From NCBI GenBank assembly GCA_014529385.2, contig CM043942.1:29779969-29843968 (forward strand): a stretch of 64,000 bases of DNA, in the 5' to 3' direction. This stretch comes from Adiantum capillus-veneris. Its lineage: Eukaryota > Streptophyta > Polypodiopsida > Polypodiales > Pteridaceae. Positions 32,318 to 43,546 of the stretch are shown piece by piece. The translations under genes and the position numbers were made by a program. Numbering within the stretch: the first letter of the stretch is position 1; each line of letters begins with the position of its first letter. A model generated the notes under the pieces. That model did not search any database. It was not told the DNA's origin and saw only the letters and a program-made list of their open reading frames with translations.

Positions 32318-32401
32318 AATAGATTGCAATTTAGAAAATATTATTGTGTAAATCTTTTAAAGAAAGAAAAAACAAAAACGCGTCACTTTGAAATCAATTC
32401 A

Positions 32402-33456
32402 ATGGAGAGCCAACGCCAAATGTCTGGATATCCTCTTTTCTTTGGAGAGCCTGGAGAGGATGCAGAATTATTTTTAGCGAATTTCAAGATGTTTTGCCAT
32501 ATCAAGAGGATAGTAACTGATCAAGAACGTGTAGAAATGTTTGAGGTGGTCCTTAGGAAAGATGCTAGCACTTGGTTTGACTTTTTGCCTAAGGAAGTTA
32601 AGGGGAATTACACAGAAGTTTTGAATCATTTCAAGAAATACTTCTTTGATCCCCAAAACACTCAAAAACTATGGCAAGACATTGTTTCTCATAAGCAAAA
32701 AGACTTAGACGACTACTACTTGTACAAGCAAGAGTTTCTATGTCTTTGGGCTTTATGGATACGAAATGTTGCTAACCCTGGTGATGGTGCAAAATTTCTA
32801 AAGAAGGAGAGGTTCATATCCGGACTCTTTCCTGACCTTAAGGTAAAAGTTGAGGCCGGTGCACCTGCTACCTTTGATGCAGCTAAAACTAGGGCTGCTT
32901 AGAAATATAGAAAACTCAAGTGCTTAAGGGGGGAGGTTCCAATAGAAGGTCTTAGACCCAAAGGTAAGTCACAAGCATCAACATCTAGGGAGCTTCTGAG
33001 GTAACGACGGAAGTGATTGAGAAGTTAAATGAATCTTTAAGCAGCCTGTCAATTCACCTTGCACAAGCTGTAGGTCCAAAGGGACAAGCAAAGAAATCTG
33101 AAGAGCGAGATCCACGACCTAGGAGAGTCTTGCAATGTTGGAATTGCGGAGAGTCTGGACATGGGATGTATAATTGTCCTTGGCCCTGTGGGGAGCCAGG
33201 GAGACCTAACTTGAATTACCCAGTGATGAATGTAGGTGAAGGAACTGGTCAACAACCAAGGCTTCTACAAAGACCAAATGGACCAAGACCACCTCCAGAA
33301 GGGGTAGAAGGAGTTCCACCTTTGCAAGATCCAAATGTGCATGTGGTAGAGGTGACAAATTCAAGAGAGGTTGACATGGAAGAAAATGGCATTAAGCGTG
33401 GCCAAGGAAAAGGTAAGGAGAAAGAAGGGGTTACATCACAAAGTGACCATGGATGA
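32402..33456 (+). pseudogene. gag: Gag of Gypsy-L
   Basis: The likely start is the ATG at 32402 (MESQRQMSGYPLFFGEPGED), since upstream codons of the open frame belong to the leader. The Gag core (about residues 15-165: WFDFLPKEVKG, YFFDPQNTQKLW, ERFISGLFPDLK) is intact to a TAG at 32900-32902, one change from CAG. A TAA and frame change near 33002 follow. The frame from 33013 carries the zinc knuckle CWNCGESGHGMYNC and a Pro/Gly-rich tail ending in TGA at 33454-33456. So Gag is complete in outline but interrupted at least twice. Confidence 0.8.
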
Positions 33457-33537
33457 GAAAAGAAGGCAAAGGAGACCAAGGAAACTAAGAGGACTTGATG
33501 TCATATCAACCTCCAAGACTTCCCTCTTGGACATGGT

Positions 33538-36500
33538 ATGGCTCCATACAACCTATTGGAAGACATGAGAGGTAAGGGTCCTAATATCTCATGGCCTCAG
33601 TTTCTTGCATTATGCCCAAAAGTTAGGAGGGATTTAACGAAGGCAGTTAGCACTAGGAGAAAGATAAAAGAGAGTGTTCCTATTGTAAAAATTGCACATG
33701 CTGAAATGAATGAGGATATTACACCTGTGCTAGATTGTTACATCAAAGGAAGATTGGTTAGGAAAGGTCTAGTGGATGGGGGTGCACAAATTTGCATCAT
33801 GATAGAGGAACTCATGCAAAGACTAGGCATGCACATCCATGAGACACCTGAAATCAAAGTGAAGATGGCAAACAATAGCAAAGCTAGGTGTGTAGGCATT
33901 TGTAAAAATGTTTTTGTGGAGGCCTTTGGCATTAAGAAGGCAGTGGATTTCTATGTCATGTCTACCAAAGGAAATGGTTACCCATTTATCCTAGGAAGAC
34001 CATGGCTAATGAAAATGCAAGCTTTGCAGGATTGGGAGAGTGGAAAGCTAATTTGCAGGAATGATAATCATAAGAAGTTTTTCTTTGACATGAAGGAGCA
34101 ATGCCAAGAGGAGCTCCATGAAGAATCATCTCAAAGTGAGACGGAGGAAGGCAGGACCGATAGCACTTCAGAAGGAGAAAATAACGGCAACATTACTGAA
34201 GAGGAGTCTTCCATGGAAGTCATGGGGGTAAGGTTAAAGCCAAACAACCAAGAGACCTCTTGCTCGGGTTTGGAAGAGGTAGGTTCCCAAGAGAACCAAA
34301 ATGTGCAAGATGAAGGAATGTTAGAAGGTATGTTGTCTACAACACTTACAAAGGATGAAAGAGAGGAGTTCAAATGTGTGCTAAGGAAATTTCCTAGGCT
34401 TTTTGCTAAAGACTACACCGATGTGCGTGGAGTAGATGCTGTTCAACACAAAATTGAGTTGAAGCCTGAGGCCACACATAAAGCTCAAAAGCTACGAAGG
34501 CTAGGAGTTATAAAGGAGCAGGCTCTACTCAAGGAGGTAAGAAAGCTTCTAGCAGCAGGTTTCATTTATCCAGTGGAGAATTCAGAGTGGGTCTCTCCCG
34601 TTGTTGTCACTCCTAAGAAAAATGGCAAGTGGAGGGTGTGTGTGGATTACCATCCACTCAATGAGGCAACAAAAAGAGATCACTTTCCCCTCCCATTTCA
34701 GGATGAGATACTAGATGAGGTAGCTGGTCATGAGAAGTACACTGTGTGTGATGGCTACTCAGGTTACTTTCAAATAGGTATCGCATTGGAAGATCAGTTA
34801 AAAACAACCTTCATCACTCCTTGGGGTTGTTATGCTTTTAGAGTCATGCCATTTGGTCTGACAAATGCTCCTGCAACATTCCAACATTTCATGAACATGG
34901 TGTTTCAAGCATTCTTTGGAAATTCAATTAGGGTGTTCATTGATGATTTCTGCATTAATAGCTCAAAATCATTGCATCTACAAAGGGTAGAAGAAGGTTT
35001 AAAGAAGCTCTACGACATGGGAGGTCAACTCAACCCCAATAAATGTCACATAGGTGAGGATGAAGTGATCTTGCTTGGTCACAAGGTTTCCTATAAAGGC
35101 ATTGAGGTGGATCCTTCAAAGGCAAAGGCTCTTATTGAGCTCCCATCACCCAAGAATCTCAAAGAGGTCATCTCATTCATTCAAAAGGTGAAGTATATGT
35201 CACGCTTCATTCACTTAGCTTCGGAGTTGCTTCACCCTTTGCAAAAGTTGACACAACAAGTAGAATTTGCATGGTCTTATGAGCTTGAAGAGTACTTTTG
35301 TAACATTAAAGTCATTTTGTCAGAGCTACAACCACTCTTGCCTCCTTGTTGGGAGTACACATTCTTTGTTAGCTCTAGCCGTGGGAAGGAAACGATTGGT
35401 GCAGTTTTATTACAACAAGATCCCCACAGTACCAGGATGCGACCCATCTACTTTGCTAGTAGGGTTATGAATGCTTTGGAGAGAGGCTACATAGAAGTAG
35501 AACTCATGATGCTTTCTCTCATGTTTGCGGTGAGAAAGTTTAGATCCTACCTGCTACCAAAACCTTTTGTAATTCTCACTACAGAAAATTTGTTCCCTTG
35601 GGTGTCATCTCAAATGAATCTTAGTACTAGGATCTCAAAGTGGATTATGGAGTTGCAAGAGTTTCAATACTCTTTCAAAGTAGAAGATAGTGTGCGTGCA
35701 CAATTGACAGGGATCCTTACTTATAGGGTACATGAGAAGGAGATTAAGGTGCCTAAAGTAAAGACCTTACCATTGCCACCACCTAAAAGTATTCCTAATG
35801 CTTTTACCTTGTTCTTTGATGGAGCTTTTCGACGAGTCACAGGAAAAGCAGGGGGAGGGCTAATATTGCTCAACCCAAGTGGAGAGGTGGTTGTGAAAGA
35901 GAAGGTCAATCTACCAGGTTCAACTAGCAACAATGAGGCAGAATACGACACACTACTTCATGGTTTGAAGATGTGCATTAGTCAAGGCATACAACGTCTC
36001 ATGGTAAAGCGGGATGCACTTCTCATTGTGAAGCAAATCTTGGGCATTTGGGCATGCAAGAATGAAAGCCTCAGGACAAAGGTTCATGCCATTTGTAGGT
36101 TGTTTAATCAGTTTGAAGAAGTGCAACTATATCATATTCCTAGGAAACAAAATGAAGATGCCAATTTACTTGCACAACAAGCAGTTACATGTGTTGAGAA
36201 AGAAGCGCAAGCCATCATGGTGGCAGCAGCTGTCAAGCAACCGAGATACCAGGGATTGGAGTCATTGGCTCCCATTATTGGCTACATTTTGGAGGGCGAG
36301 TTTCCACAAGACTTCACTAAAGCTCAGAAGAGGAGACTCATGAAGAAGGCAAGTTTCTATCTCTTCCTAGAAGGCTCCCTCTATCAAAGAGGGAAGGATC
36401 AAGTGTGCAGAAGAGTACCAACTATCGAGGAAATTCCACCCATTCTAAAAGGTTTGCATGAAGAGTCATGTGGTGGTCATTTTGCCCAAGAATTAACTGT

Positions 36501-37680
36501 GAAGAAGATTTTGCTTGCGGGGTATGTTTGGCCAAGTTTGCATGTGGATGTTCAACATTGGTGTAAAAGCTGTCACAATTGTCAGATAAATGGAAATAGA
36601 AGGTTGGTGCATGGCCCAAGGCAATTAGTGCTTGCAAATGGACCCTTTGAAAAGTGGGGCATTGATGCTATGGCTCCTCTGCCTAGGACAAAAAATGGTA
36701 AACTCTACATTCTAGTGGCTGTAGACTATATGACTAGGTGGGTGGAAGCACAAAGTGTGGCAAAGGTAAATGAGAGGACAATGAGCAAATTCGTCTACAC
36801 TCACATTTGTTGTAGATTTGGTACACCTTTGGAGATTGTTTCTGATAATGGTCTAGGGTTTAAGAAGGGATTGCTCACAGAAGTCTGTGAAGAACTTCAC
36901 ATTCTACATCGTCACAATACACCCTACTATCCCCAGTCAAATGGTCTGGTAGAAAAAGCTAATGGTGTCATTGCAGGCATCATTAGAAAGATGGTGAGAA
37001 ACAAGACAAAGCTGTGGGATGAATTCTTGGATGGTGCCTTGTGGGCAGATCGAACCACATATAGGGAAGCCACGGAGTTTACACCATTTCACCTGGTCTA
37101 TGGTCAAGAGGCTTTACAACCAATTGAGCTCAACATTCCAACAATGCGACTTCATGGCAAAGTAGCACAAGATGATCAAGAAGCATGGATGGATCGACTT
37201 CTTACCTTAGCTGAGCTTGAGTGGAAAAGAGAAGCAGCATACGAGTGCTACAAGAGGAAAGCTACACAGGCGAAAGAAAAGCTCGACAAGAAACTAAAGG
37301 ACAAAGGCATCAAGGAGGGAGATCTGGTGCTAAGGTATGACAATCGACTCGATAATCGTTTTGATGCCAAATTTGAAACTAGATGGCAGGGGCCATACAT
37401 AGTCAAAAAGGCTCTCAACTCAAGTTACTATCAGCTTACGGACTTGAATGGGAAAGAGAACTCCAGGAAGGTAAACGGGTATCGCTTGAAGCCTTATTTG
37501 AGTCGCCTTCTACCAAAGGATCTACCAAAGATCTGCCAAAAGGCAGCTATCTCATGTAAGTATTGCTCCATGCAGCATGAATGTAACTCCAGTCAAAATG
37601 CCGAGGGGCCAAACAATGAAGATCTTATCAAGGACTCGGAAGTACTCTCTTTAGAAAAGATGCTTTATGATGGTACATGA
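33538..37680 (+). CDS. pol: Pol of Gypsy-L: PR-RT-RH-aRH-INT in one open frame
   Basis: 1380 residues without a stop. Protease about 65-170 (VDGGAQICIM at 79-88, ILGRPWL at 151-157). RT about 340-520 (SEWVSPVVVTPKKNGKW, FGLTNAPATFQ, active site FIDDF 467-471). Decayed first RNase H about 600-730. Second RNase H about 755-885: FFDGAF (D761), NNEAEY (E800), KRDALL (D826), but Asn at 876 where the last Asp is expected. Integrase about 965-1325: HEESCGGHF, CKSCHNC, GIDAM (D1043), VSDNG (D1103), LVEKANG (E1139, 35 residues between D and E), then GPYIVKKA of the GPY/F domain. The true start probably lies upstream through a gag frame; the ATG used is the first in frame. Confidence 0.9.
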   Translation: MAPYNLLEDMRGKGPNISWPQFLALCPKVRRDLTKAVSTRRKIKESVPIVKIAHAEMNEDITPVLDCYIKGRLVRKGLVDGGAQICIMIEELMQRLGMHIHETPEIKVKMANNSKARCVGICKNVFVEAFGIKKAVDFYVMSTKGNGYPFILGRPWLMKMQALQDWESGKLICRNDNHKKFFFDMKEQCQEELHEESSQSETEEGRTDSTSEGENNGNITEEESSMEVMGVRLKPNNQETSCSGLEEVGSQENQNVQDEGMLEGMLSTTLTKDEREEFKCVLRKFPRLFAKDYTDVRGVDAVQHKIELKPEATHKAQKLRRLGVIKEQALLKEVRKLLAAGFIYPVENSEWVSPVVVTPKKNGKWRVCVDYHPLNEATKRDHFPLPFQDEILDEVAGHEKYTVCDGYSGYFQIGIALEDQLKTTFITPWGCYAFRVMPFGLTNAPATFQHFMNMVFQAFFGNSIRVFIDDFCINSSKSLHLQRVEEGLKKLYDMGGQLNPNKCHIGEDEVILLGHKVSYKGIEVDPSKAKALIELPSPKNLKEVISFIQKVKYMSRFIHLASELLHPLQKLTQQVEFAWSYELEEYFCNIKVILSELQPLLPPCWEYTFFVSSSRGKETIGAVLLQQDPHSTRMRPIYFASRVMNALERGYIEVELMMLSLMFAVRKFRSYLLPKPFVILTTENLFPWVSSQMNLSTRISKWIMELQEFQYSFKVEDSVRAQLTGILTYRVHEKEIKVPKVKTLPLPPPKSIPNAFTLFFDGAFRRVTGKAGGGLILLNPSGEVVVKEKVNLPGSTSNNEAEYDTLLHGLKMCISQGIQRLMVKRDALLIVKQILGIWACKNESLRTKVHAICRLFNQFEEVQLYHIPRKQNEDANLLAQQAVTCVEKEAQAIMVAAAVKQPRYQGLESLAPIIGYILEGEFPQDFTKAQKRRLMKKASFYLFLEGSLYQRGKDQVCRRVPTIEEIPPILKGLHEESCGGHFAQELTVKKILLAGYVWPSLHVDVQHWCKSCHNCQINGNRRLVHGPRQLVLANGPFEKWGIDAMAPLPRTKNGKLYILVAVDYMTRWVEAQSVAKVNERTMSKFVYTHICCRFGTPLEIVSDNGLGFKKGLLTEVCEELHILHRHNTPYYPQSNGLVEKANGVIAGIIRKMVRNKTKLWDEFLDGALWADRTTYREATEFTPFHLVYGQEALQPIELNIPTMRLHGKVAQDDQEAWMDRLLTLAELEWKREAAYECYKRKATQAKEKLDKKLKDKGIKEGDLVLRYDNRLDNRFDAKFETRWQGPYIVKKALNSSYYQLTDLNGKENSRKVNGYRLKPYLSRLLPKDLPKICQKAAISCKYCSMQHECNSSQNAEGPNNEDLIKDSEVLSLEKMLYDGT

Positions 37681-37695
37681 ATATACCATCATCTT

Positions 37696-37708
37696 GGGGG
37701 AGGGCTAA
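37696..37708 (+). promoter_or_regulatory. Polypurine tract of Gypsy-L
   Basis: GGGGGAGGGCTAA immediately before the 3' LTR start TGATAGCC. Confidence 0.8.
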
Positions 37709-40700
37709 TGATAGCCGTTTTTCGGCTATTCAAAATTGTCATAGTGAGCTACCTCACCCTACCAAATTCACCCAAATACTATGGCTATCCCTACCATTTC
37801 ACTGTACATAGGCGTGTGTGAGTTAGGGGACTTTTCCCATATTTTCTTAAAAACCCTCAATTAGCTAGTCACTGGGCTAGTTGAGATTTTTTTTTTTTAA
37901 AAAAAAAGGTATATTATGGCCTTTGTGTGTAAATATTTTATTATATATATGGCCTAAATATAGGGATTTTTATAATTATTTTGATATTTTATTTAAATAT
38001 TTATACCTAGGTGTGTGTTTTATTAAACTTATGTATGTCTTCTTTCATCCTCTTGCACCATAAGTGTATTTTTTGCCAATGTGTACATACTCTAACCTCA
38101 TATTTTTCTTTTATACAAACCACCCCCACATTTTCACCCTCACCCTCGTGAAAACAAAAAAATTGATTTCTACTTTCTTAGTCATGTTTATTATATTATT
38201 TTCATTTACTTGCATACCTTTTCCTCTTTCACCCAAAATAATACAAAGAGTGACCATATCATTGTTAGAGTTTTTTTTGGCCGCACAACAGCATGACTGC
38301 ATGAGAATTGCACTTGAAAAGATTTATTTTATGTGCTATTTGTTAGTGATACTTGCACTTGATCGGCTAGTTGGAGCTATTTTGCAGGTAAACAAAGGGA
38401 AACGTGAGGGCCAATAGCTAGAGATCAAGCAGGCAATGGACTTGATGCGGTTCAAAACCATGAAGGGAAATGATTATATTATGCTTGTTTTTCCACAACC
38501 GACGCTTCACTTCTAACATCGTTTTTCTCTGCACTATATAGCACATGCTTTGGTTTGCGTGTATGCCATATCTAGAGATAGAGTGCTAGTATGATTGCTA
38601 TGATAGATATTCAAATAACGCATTGCCATGGGACACTGTGCACTTTGAGAGCACGAGCCGCCAACCAGTTGTAGTGGGGCAAGCCATGCGAGCGAGGCCA
38701 AGGGCTGTTGAAGGGTTGTTGCAAGCCGTGGGAGAGACGAGACGGAGAGTTCCTCTGTAGGTGGCCAAGTCGGAGGAACGGGGGTGTGAACAAAGCCTTG
38801 AGGAGTTTTTTTAAAATGGGAAAAATGGGTGATTTAAGGGTTTTTGTTAAGCTCATGAGCCGCGACCAGGTGGGGAAAAAAAAAGAGGTGCCAATTGGGG
38901 CGAAAGGAAGAGCCGTCGTATGCAGGCCAGGCGAGCAGAATGGGTGCTTGAGAGGGTCGTGAGAGAGGCCATGCAGGCCATAGCCGCGAGGGAAGCAAGA
39001 GGATGAGGTTTTCAAGCATGCCATGAGAGGGGCCGTGGAGATCATGAGGCCATGGCTATAGCGGATAGCGAGCAGGCCGTGTTGGAGGTTTTTCTTGATG
39101 CCAAAATCAAGGAGAGGAGAAAGCCTATGAGCCTGCTGCTGTGCCGAGGTGAGAGAGAAAAGGGCTTTGCCCTGTGAGCCATAGCCGAAGAAGAGAGGGG
39201 GCTCATCTGTGGGCCGCCATGAGCATGGGGAGGAAGAGATGCAGCCCATAGTAGGTTGCAGGAAGAGGGAGTGAGAACCGGACTGCAGTACAGGGTTCGG
39301 CCTGAGTATGAGATGCGAGAAGAGAGGGAGCCTGTAGCGCTTCTGAGTGAAATAGAGAGAGTTAGAGAGAAAAGCTCTCTTATGGAAATAGAATAGAGAG
39401 AGACAATCCACTTGCAAGTTGATCTGAGATAGGGTGAGAGACTGTGGGTGGCAAGGGTAATCAAAGATATTAGAGAGAGAGATTGCTCTCATTTTCAGGT
39501 TGAGTCCAAAGAGGGGGTTCAAAGAGATCGACACTCGGCTGCAAAGATAAATGAGAAAGAGAGACTCTATTGTAGAGCTCCTTGTTGAAATCGAAGGGGG
39601 AAAGGGCTCCCCATAGGCAAGAGAGAGTGAGAATCTCTCTGAGCGAGTGTGAGAGAGAGTGAGTGAGTTTTCCATGAGGTTGTTGTGTGTGTGAGTGAGA
39701 GAGAGAGAGAAACGAGTCACTGCGCTGCCCTATAGGGTGCAAGCCAAATACCTTCGCTGCCCTATAGGGTGTAAGCCCTGATACCTTCAAGCAAAGTGGA
39801 AGCCTACGAAGCTGCATCGACGAAAGGTTTTGAAGCCAAAGATAAGTTTTGTAAAGCTTGCTCTAAAAACAATATTTTCACTATTCAAATTGCTCAATAA
39901 TTTCACAACATCTCGTTCTCGTCTCGATTTTCGTCTCTCTTTCAAACTAAAGACAACATTCTCTCTCTTCCTTTTTGTTGAACTATTAAGTGATCATGTT
40001 CATGGATAATCATTAATACAATCTGGCACCGAGACTGCATTGCATATTCCTTGGCAGCAGATTTTAGCAGCACATCTCCAACCATAGTTCCTTGTTGGTG
40101 GGCTTGGGTTGGGGGTTTGTCTTTTTGTCTTTGCTTGGTTTTTCTTGTCTGGTCCTGCTCCATGGCCCAGGCATAGAAAAATATCCATCAATCATATGAT
40201 TCCAATATCTTTCCATACCCATAATTCTTCCATATTTTTATTATTATTTTTACTTATTATTCTAACACCATGTGCTCATTGAGCTAAAATCCATGAATAG
40301 TCTATACACTAGTCCTACCATGTATATATTGCTTTATTCACCAATAATCCTCCTCCATGCATGTGTAAAGGGAAACTTGGATGCTTTGTATTATGATATG
40401 ACAAAGGAGGGGCTCACTCTTGGATACATTGTACAAATTCAACAAAGGAGGGGGCCACTAAAAGACTTTGGCAGACATAAAAAATAGGCTTTTTGGTGAG
40501 AATTTTGGCACCTATCTCCGCTAAGAATTTGAAGAAGTAATCATAGAGAAAATGTAGCCCACGATCTGAATAATGACCTCAAATTTTTTCATGATTTTTG
40601 GAGCTACCAGCGGTGAGATAGGATTTTTTGAGTGGACCCTAGTCTGCCCACTTTTCTCACGAAGTAACCCATAGTCTTCTCTCACCTCCTTTTCCACTTC

Positions 40701-42012
40701 CACACACATACACTCATTCCTATCCATCCCTCACTCAAACCTGCAACTTTCATGGCTTACTTCATATTCTTCACCATTTCCATCTCTCCTTACTCCATAG
40801 TTCAAAAGATTATCATCTCTACACACATATAGCTCAATTTCTCTCTCTAGAATCAAATTCATATTACCATAACCTCTTCATCTTTCATAAAAAGAGAAAA
40901 AATCAGCAAATAACCAAGCTCAAGCCCTGCAAAAGGAGGAGTTTGATCATGGAGAATTCAACTTCCCCATGGTCACAAGAACTGCACCGACAAAGTTCTA
41001 CAACCGCTTCAGTCACTGGAGGAGAAGGTGGAAAATTTCATTTACATCTTGTGGTTTCCACCAAATTGTGTATATTCTCATCCTTCTTTTACTTTTTATC
41101 ATTGTATAAATTATATAATGCACCTTGAGTGCATATGCCATGTAATTTTACCCCATCCTACTAACTTCAAACTATTAACACTAACTGCTAACCTTTTTTT
41201 GTAAATTGCACCCACTCTACTCTACCGTGGAGTAGGCAACCTCACACAAAAAATCACTCACCTCTCTAGAATCTTCTCTATTTCACCTCAATAATTCTCT
41301 CCTCTTGAGCCCACATCCATGTGACTCAAGAGACAAGAGAGCCCCACTCTCATAAGAACATATAAAAAATTTCATAAACATCGTTTTTTATGAAAATGTT
41401 GATTAGGTATAATCCTAATTAGGGCTCTCCTCACCTATAAATAGAGCCCTTCTCCCTTTGTAAATAGCAGGATCCCTACACTATTGCTCACTACTTTGAG
41501 CGTGCCATTCACCATCTTAGTTTTAGGGAGTGAGAGTGAGCTCTCTATGCACCATTACATGTGGTGTATAGGAAAGCTTCTTTGAGCTAGTTGTAACATT
41601 GCAAGGGAGTGAGTGATTCATAACTTCCAATCAAAGTTGTATCTACTCTTGCGCATCAATTTAATCAATAAGTTGGGTGCAAATCGCGGGTCAAAACTCT
41701 CTTGAGTCTCTCCAATTCACGCTTGGCAACCTCATCTCGTTGGTTTAAGGTGACGTGTTTTCATTTTGAGATTCTTTTGTAGTATCTGCTTGTATGTGAC
41801 TCAAGAGCTCTTGTGTTTGTTTTTGTTGCTTGGGAAAACATTATAAGAGGGTTGTATGGTGAGAGGTCTCCCATAACCCTAAGATAATGTGTAGATTGCA
41901 ACATCATCAAACTTAATCGTGTCTCTTGACTCTCCTCCAAGCTGTTCCTACACCCACGCCAATCATTAAAATTGAAGCTAAATTCTTGCACAAAGATCTC
42001 TCTCTTTCTTTT

Positions 42013-42059
<47 letters not shown>

Positions 42060-42319
42060 TGTGTGTTTGGTGTGTGTATTGGTAGCATTTAAATTAGTGA
42101 TAGTGTACCCTTCCTTCTCGCTTGTTTTGCTAAGGGATTCTCCTCTTTTGCCTCCTAGTTCGCTCTCTAACTAGGTGGTGCCCCTATCTTGTTTGGGTTT
42201 GGCTGTGGGTTGGTTGTTGTGTTGTGCTTGTGGTTGCCCCCAGCCCCAATTGAGCAGCATGGGAGCCTTAAGGGGTGTTTAGAGGTTGCCTCTCTTGTTG
42301 CCCGCCCCGAACCGCCTCA
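37709..42319 (+). repeat. 3' LTR of Gypsy-L, with insertion
   Basis: 4611 bp, of which 1928 bp (38263-40190) plus a 5-bp duplication are foreign; the remaining 2678 bp matches the 2674-bp 5' LTR. GT microsatellite at about 42012-42065. Confidence 0.92.
38263..40190. mobile_element. Probable solo LTR inside the Gypsy-L 3' LTR
   Basis: Begins TGTTAGAG, ends TATCCATCA and is flanked by ATCAT on both sides (38258-38262, 40191-40195). The 5' LTR of Gypsy-L has the empty site with one ATCAT (near 24137). TG...CA ends, a 5-bp duplication and the absence of internal terminal repeats or coding domains fit a solo LTR of 1928 bp. Orientation is not settled. It has purine-rich GAGAGA blocks and a short direct repeat GCTGCCCTATAGGGTG at about 39722 and 39757. 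A 369-codon minus frame at 38611-39720 is low complexity and not called. Confidence 0.75.
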
Positions 42320-42945
42320 CTAGTTTGCTGCGTTTGCAGAAATCTGATATGGTTGCTTCTTTGCCGCCTCTTGAAGCACCTGTCAAACATGTTTTTGAAG
42401 GCTGTATTCTGGGTAAAATGCAGCGTTCTAAGTTTCCAAAGGATCGTTCAGGTAAGGCCACATGCACGTTGCTGCTTGTGCATAATAATGTTTGTGGGCC
42501 CATGCAAACTCCGTCCTTGGGCAATTACCTGTACTTCGTGACTTTCATTGATGATTACTCCAGGCATGCATGGGTATTTCCGCTTAAAGCAAAGTGTGAA
42601 GTTTTTATGTGCTTCAAACAATTTCTGGCTATGGCTGAAAATGTCTCGAAATGTACTATGGGCACCCTCCGTTCTGATCGAGGGGGGGAGTATATGTCTC
42701 ATGAATTTAATGCATTTCTGGCTAGTCGTGCGATAAAACACCAATGTACAGTCCTTATACACCTGAGCAAAATGGTGTTGCTGAGAGGAAAAACAGGTCA
42801 CTGACGGAAATGGCACGATGTATGGTCAAAAGTCGAGCTTTGCCGCATTCTTTTAGGCTTGAGGCTTTCATGTGTGCCACTTATGTACTTAACACGTGTC
42901 CTACGAAAGCTTTGCAGTCTATTACTCCATATGAAGCATGGCATG
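42320..42945 (+). pseudogene. gag-pol: Integrase core of Copia-A
   Basis: Resumes Copia-A after Gypsy-L (LLRLQKSDMVASLPP). It has the pre-integrase Cys motif region, then FIDDYSRHAWVF, LRSDRGGEYMS and, after a frameshift near 42750, EQNGVAERKNRSL. It stops at the Gypsy-Na target duplication (GCATG, 42941-42945) within the stretch that reads YEAWHDRKPS in Copia-B. Confidence 0.85.
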
Positions 42946-43524
42946 TGTGAAACCCTCATGGCTCACGGACACCTATCACCTACGATGGACGCGTATTATG
43001 TATTTGGTAGAGTCAGGTACCGGGCTTGTCGGACCAATAGGGAAAGGTAGAGTGATCGCCAATGAGAGGCGCACTTTAACTTGGACATTCAAGGGATTAG
43101 TTGGTTAAGCATGGGCGCCCAAGTGTGAATGGGGTGAGCTCCTATAAAAGCCAACTAAACCTAATTTTTACTCATTCTCTCATTTGTGCAATTGAAGAGT
43201 GCTCTTGCTCCATCTCCATCTTCTTCTTCTTCACCTCCTTGTGCGTGTGTGTGTGAGAGAGAGAGAGAGAGAGGGAGAGTGTGTGTGCGATCGAGCATTA
43301 CGAAGGCACGACGACGGCGAAGCGGTTGAGCGCGGCACGACTGCAGCTTCTTCTTCATCGCGGCGAGGAATCCACCACGAAGGCGAGCGTAGAGCGGTGA
43401 GTGACACACCCTTTGTTTTCTTGAGCTTGCTAGTTTAGGCTTGTTGTGTGCTTGGAGCCGTTTGTGGCTCGCACACGGTGTATTGGCAAGTCCCTTGCTT
43501 CGACAGTGCAGCAAGGAGCGCACA
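42946..43524 (+). repeat. 5' LTR of Gypsy-Na
   Basis: TGTGAAACCC...GGAGCGCACA. TATAAAAG at 43143-43150 is a likely promoter. GT/GA microsatellite near 43242-43272. Confidence 0.95.
43143..43150 (+). promoter_or_regulatory. TATA box in the Gypsy-Na LTR
   Basis: CCTATAAAAGCC; the same in the 3' LTR at 50031-50042. Confidence 0.65.
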
Positions 43525-43528
43525 TTTT

Positions 43529-43546
43529 TGGCGCCATTGCCGGGGA
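43529..43546 (+). promoter_or_regulatory. Primer-binding site of Gypsy-Na (tRNA-Asp type)
   Basis: TGGCGCCATTGCCGGGGA, four bases after the LTR. It is nearly the tRNA-Asp complement used by Athila-like elements (TGGCGCCGTTGCCGGGGA, from memory). Confidence 0.85.

Larger units (their letters stand above)
23582..42319 (+). mobile_element. Gypsy-L: large Tat-like gypsy element
   Basis: LTRs at 23582-26255 and 37709-42319 begin TGATAGCCG and end CCGCCTCA. Internal sequence: primer site, two small leader ORFs, gag, a 1380-residue pol frame and a purine tract. Pol has a second RNase H, placing it with Gypsy-R in the Tat group. Copia-C lies in its leader and a probable solo LTR in its 3' LTR. Without these it would be about 11.3 kb. 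Flanks (CCAA left, CTAG right) could be a decayed 4-bp duplication of CCAG; this is not certain. Confidence 0.9.

Noticed and set aside
38611-39720. 369-codon open frame on the minus strand
   Set aside because: It lies in purine-rich, low-complexity DNA of the solo LTR (Ser/Leu/His-rich product), has no recognisable domain, and is overlapped by other frames of similar composition.
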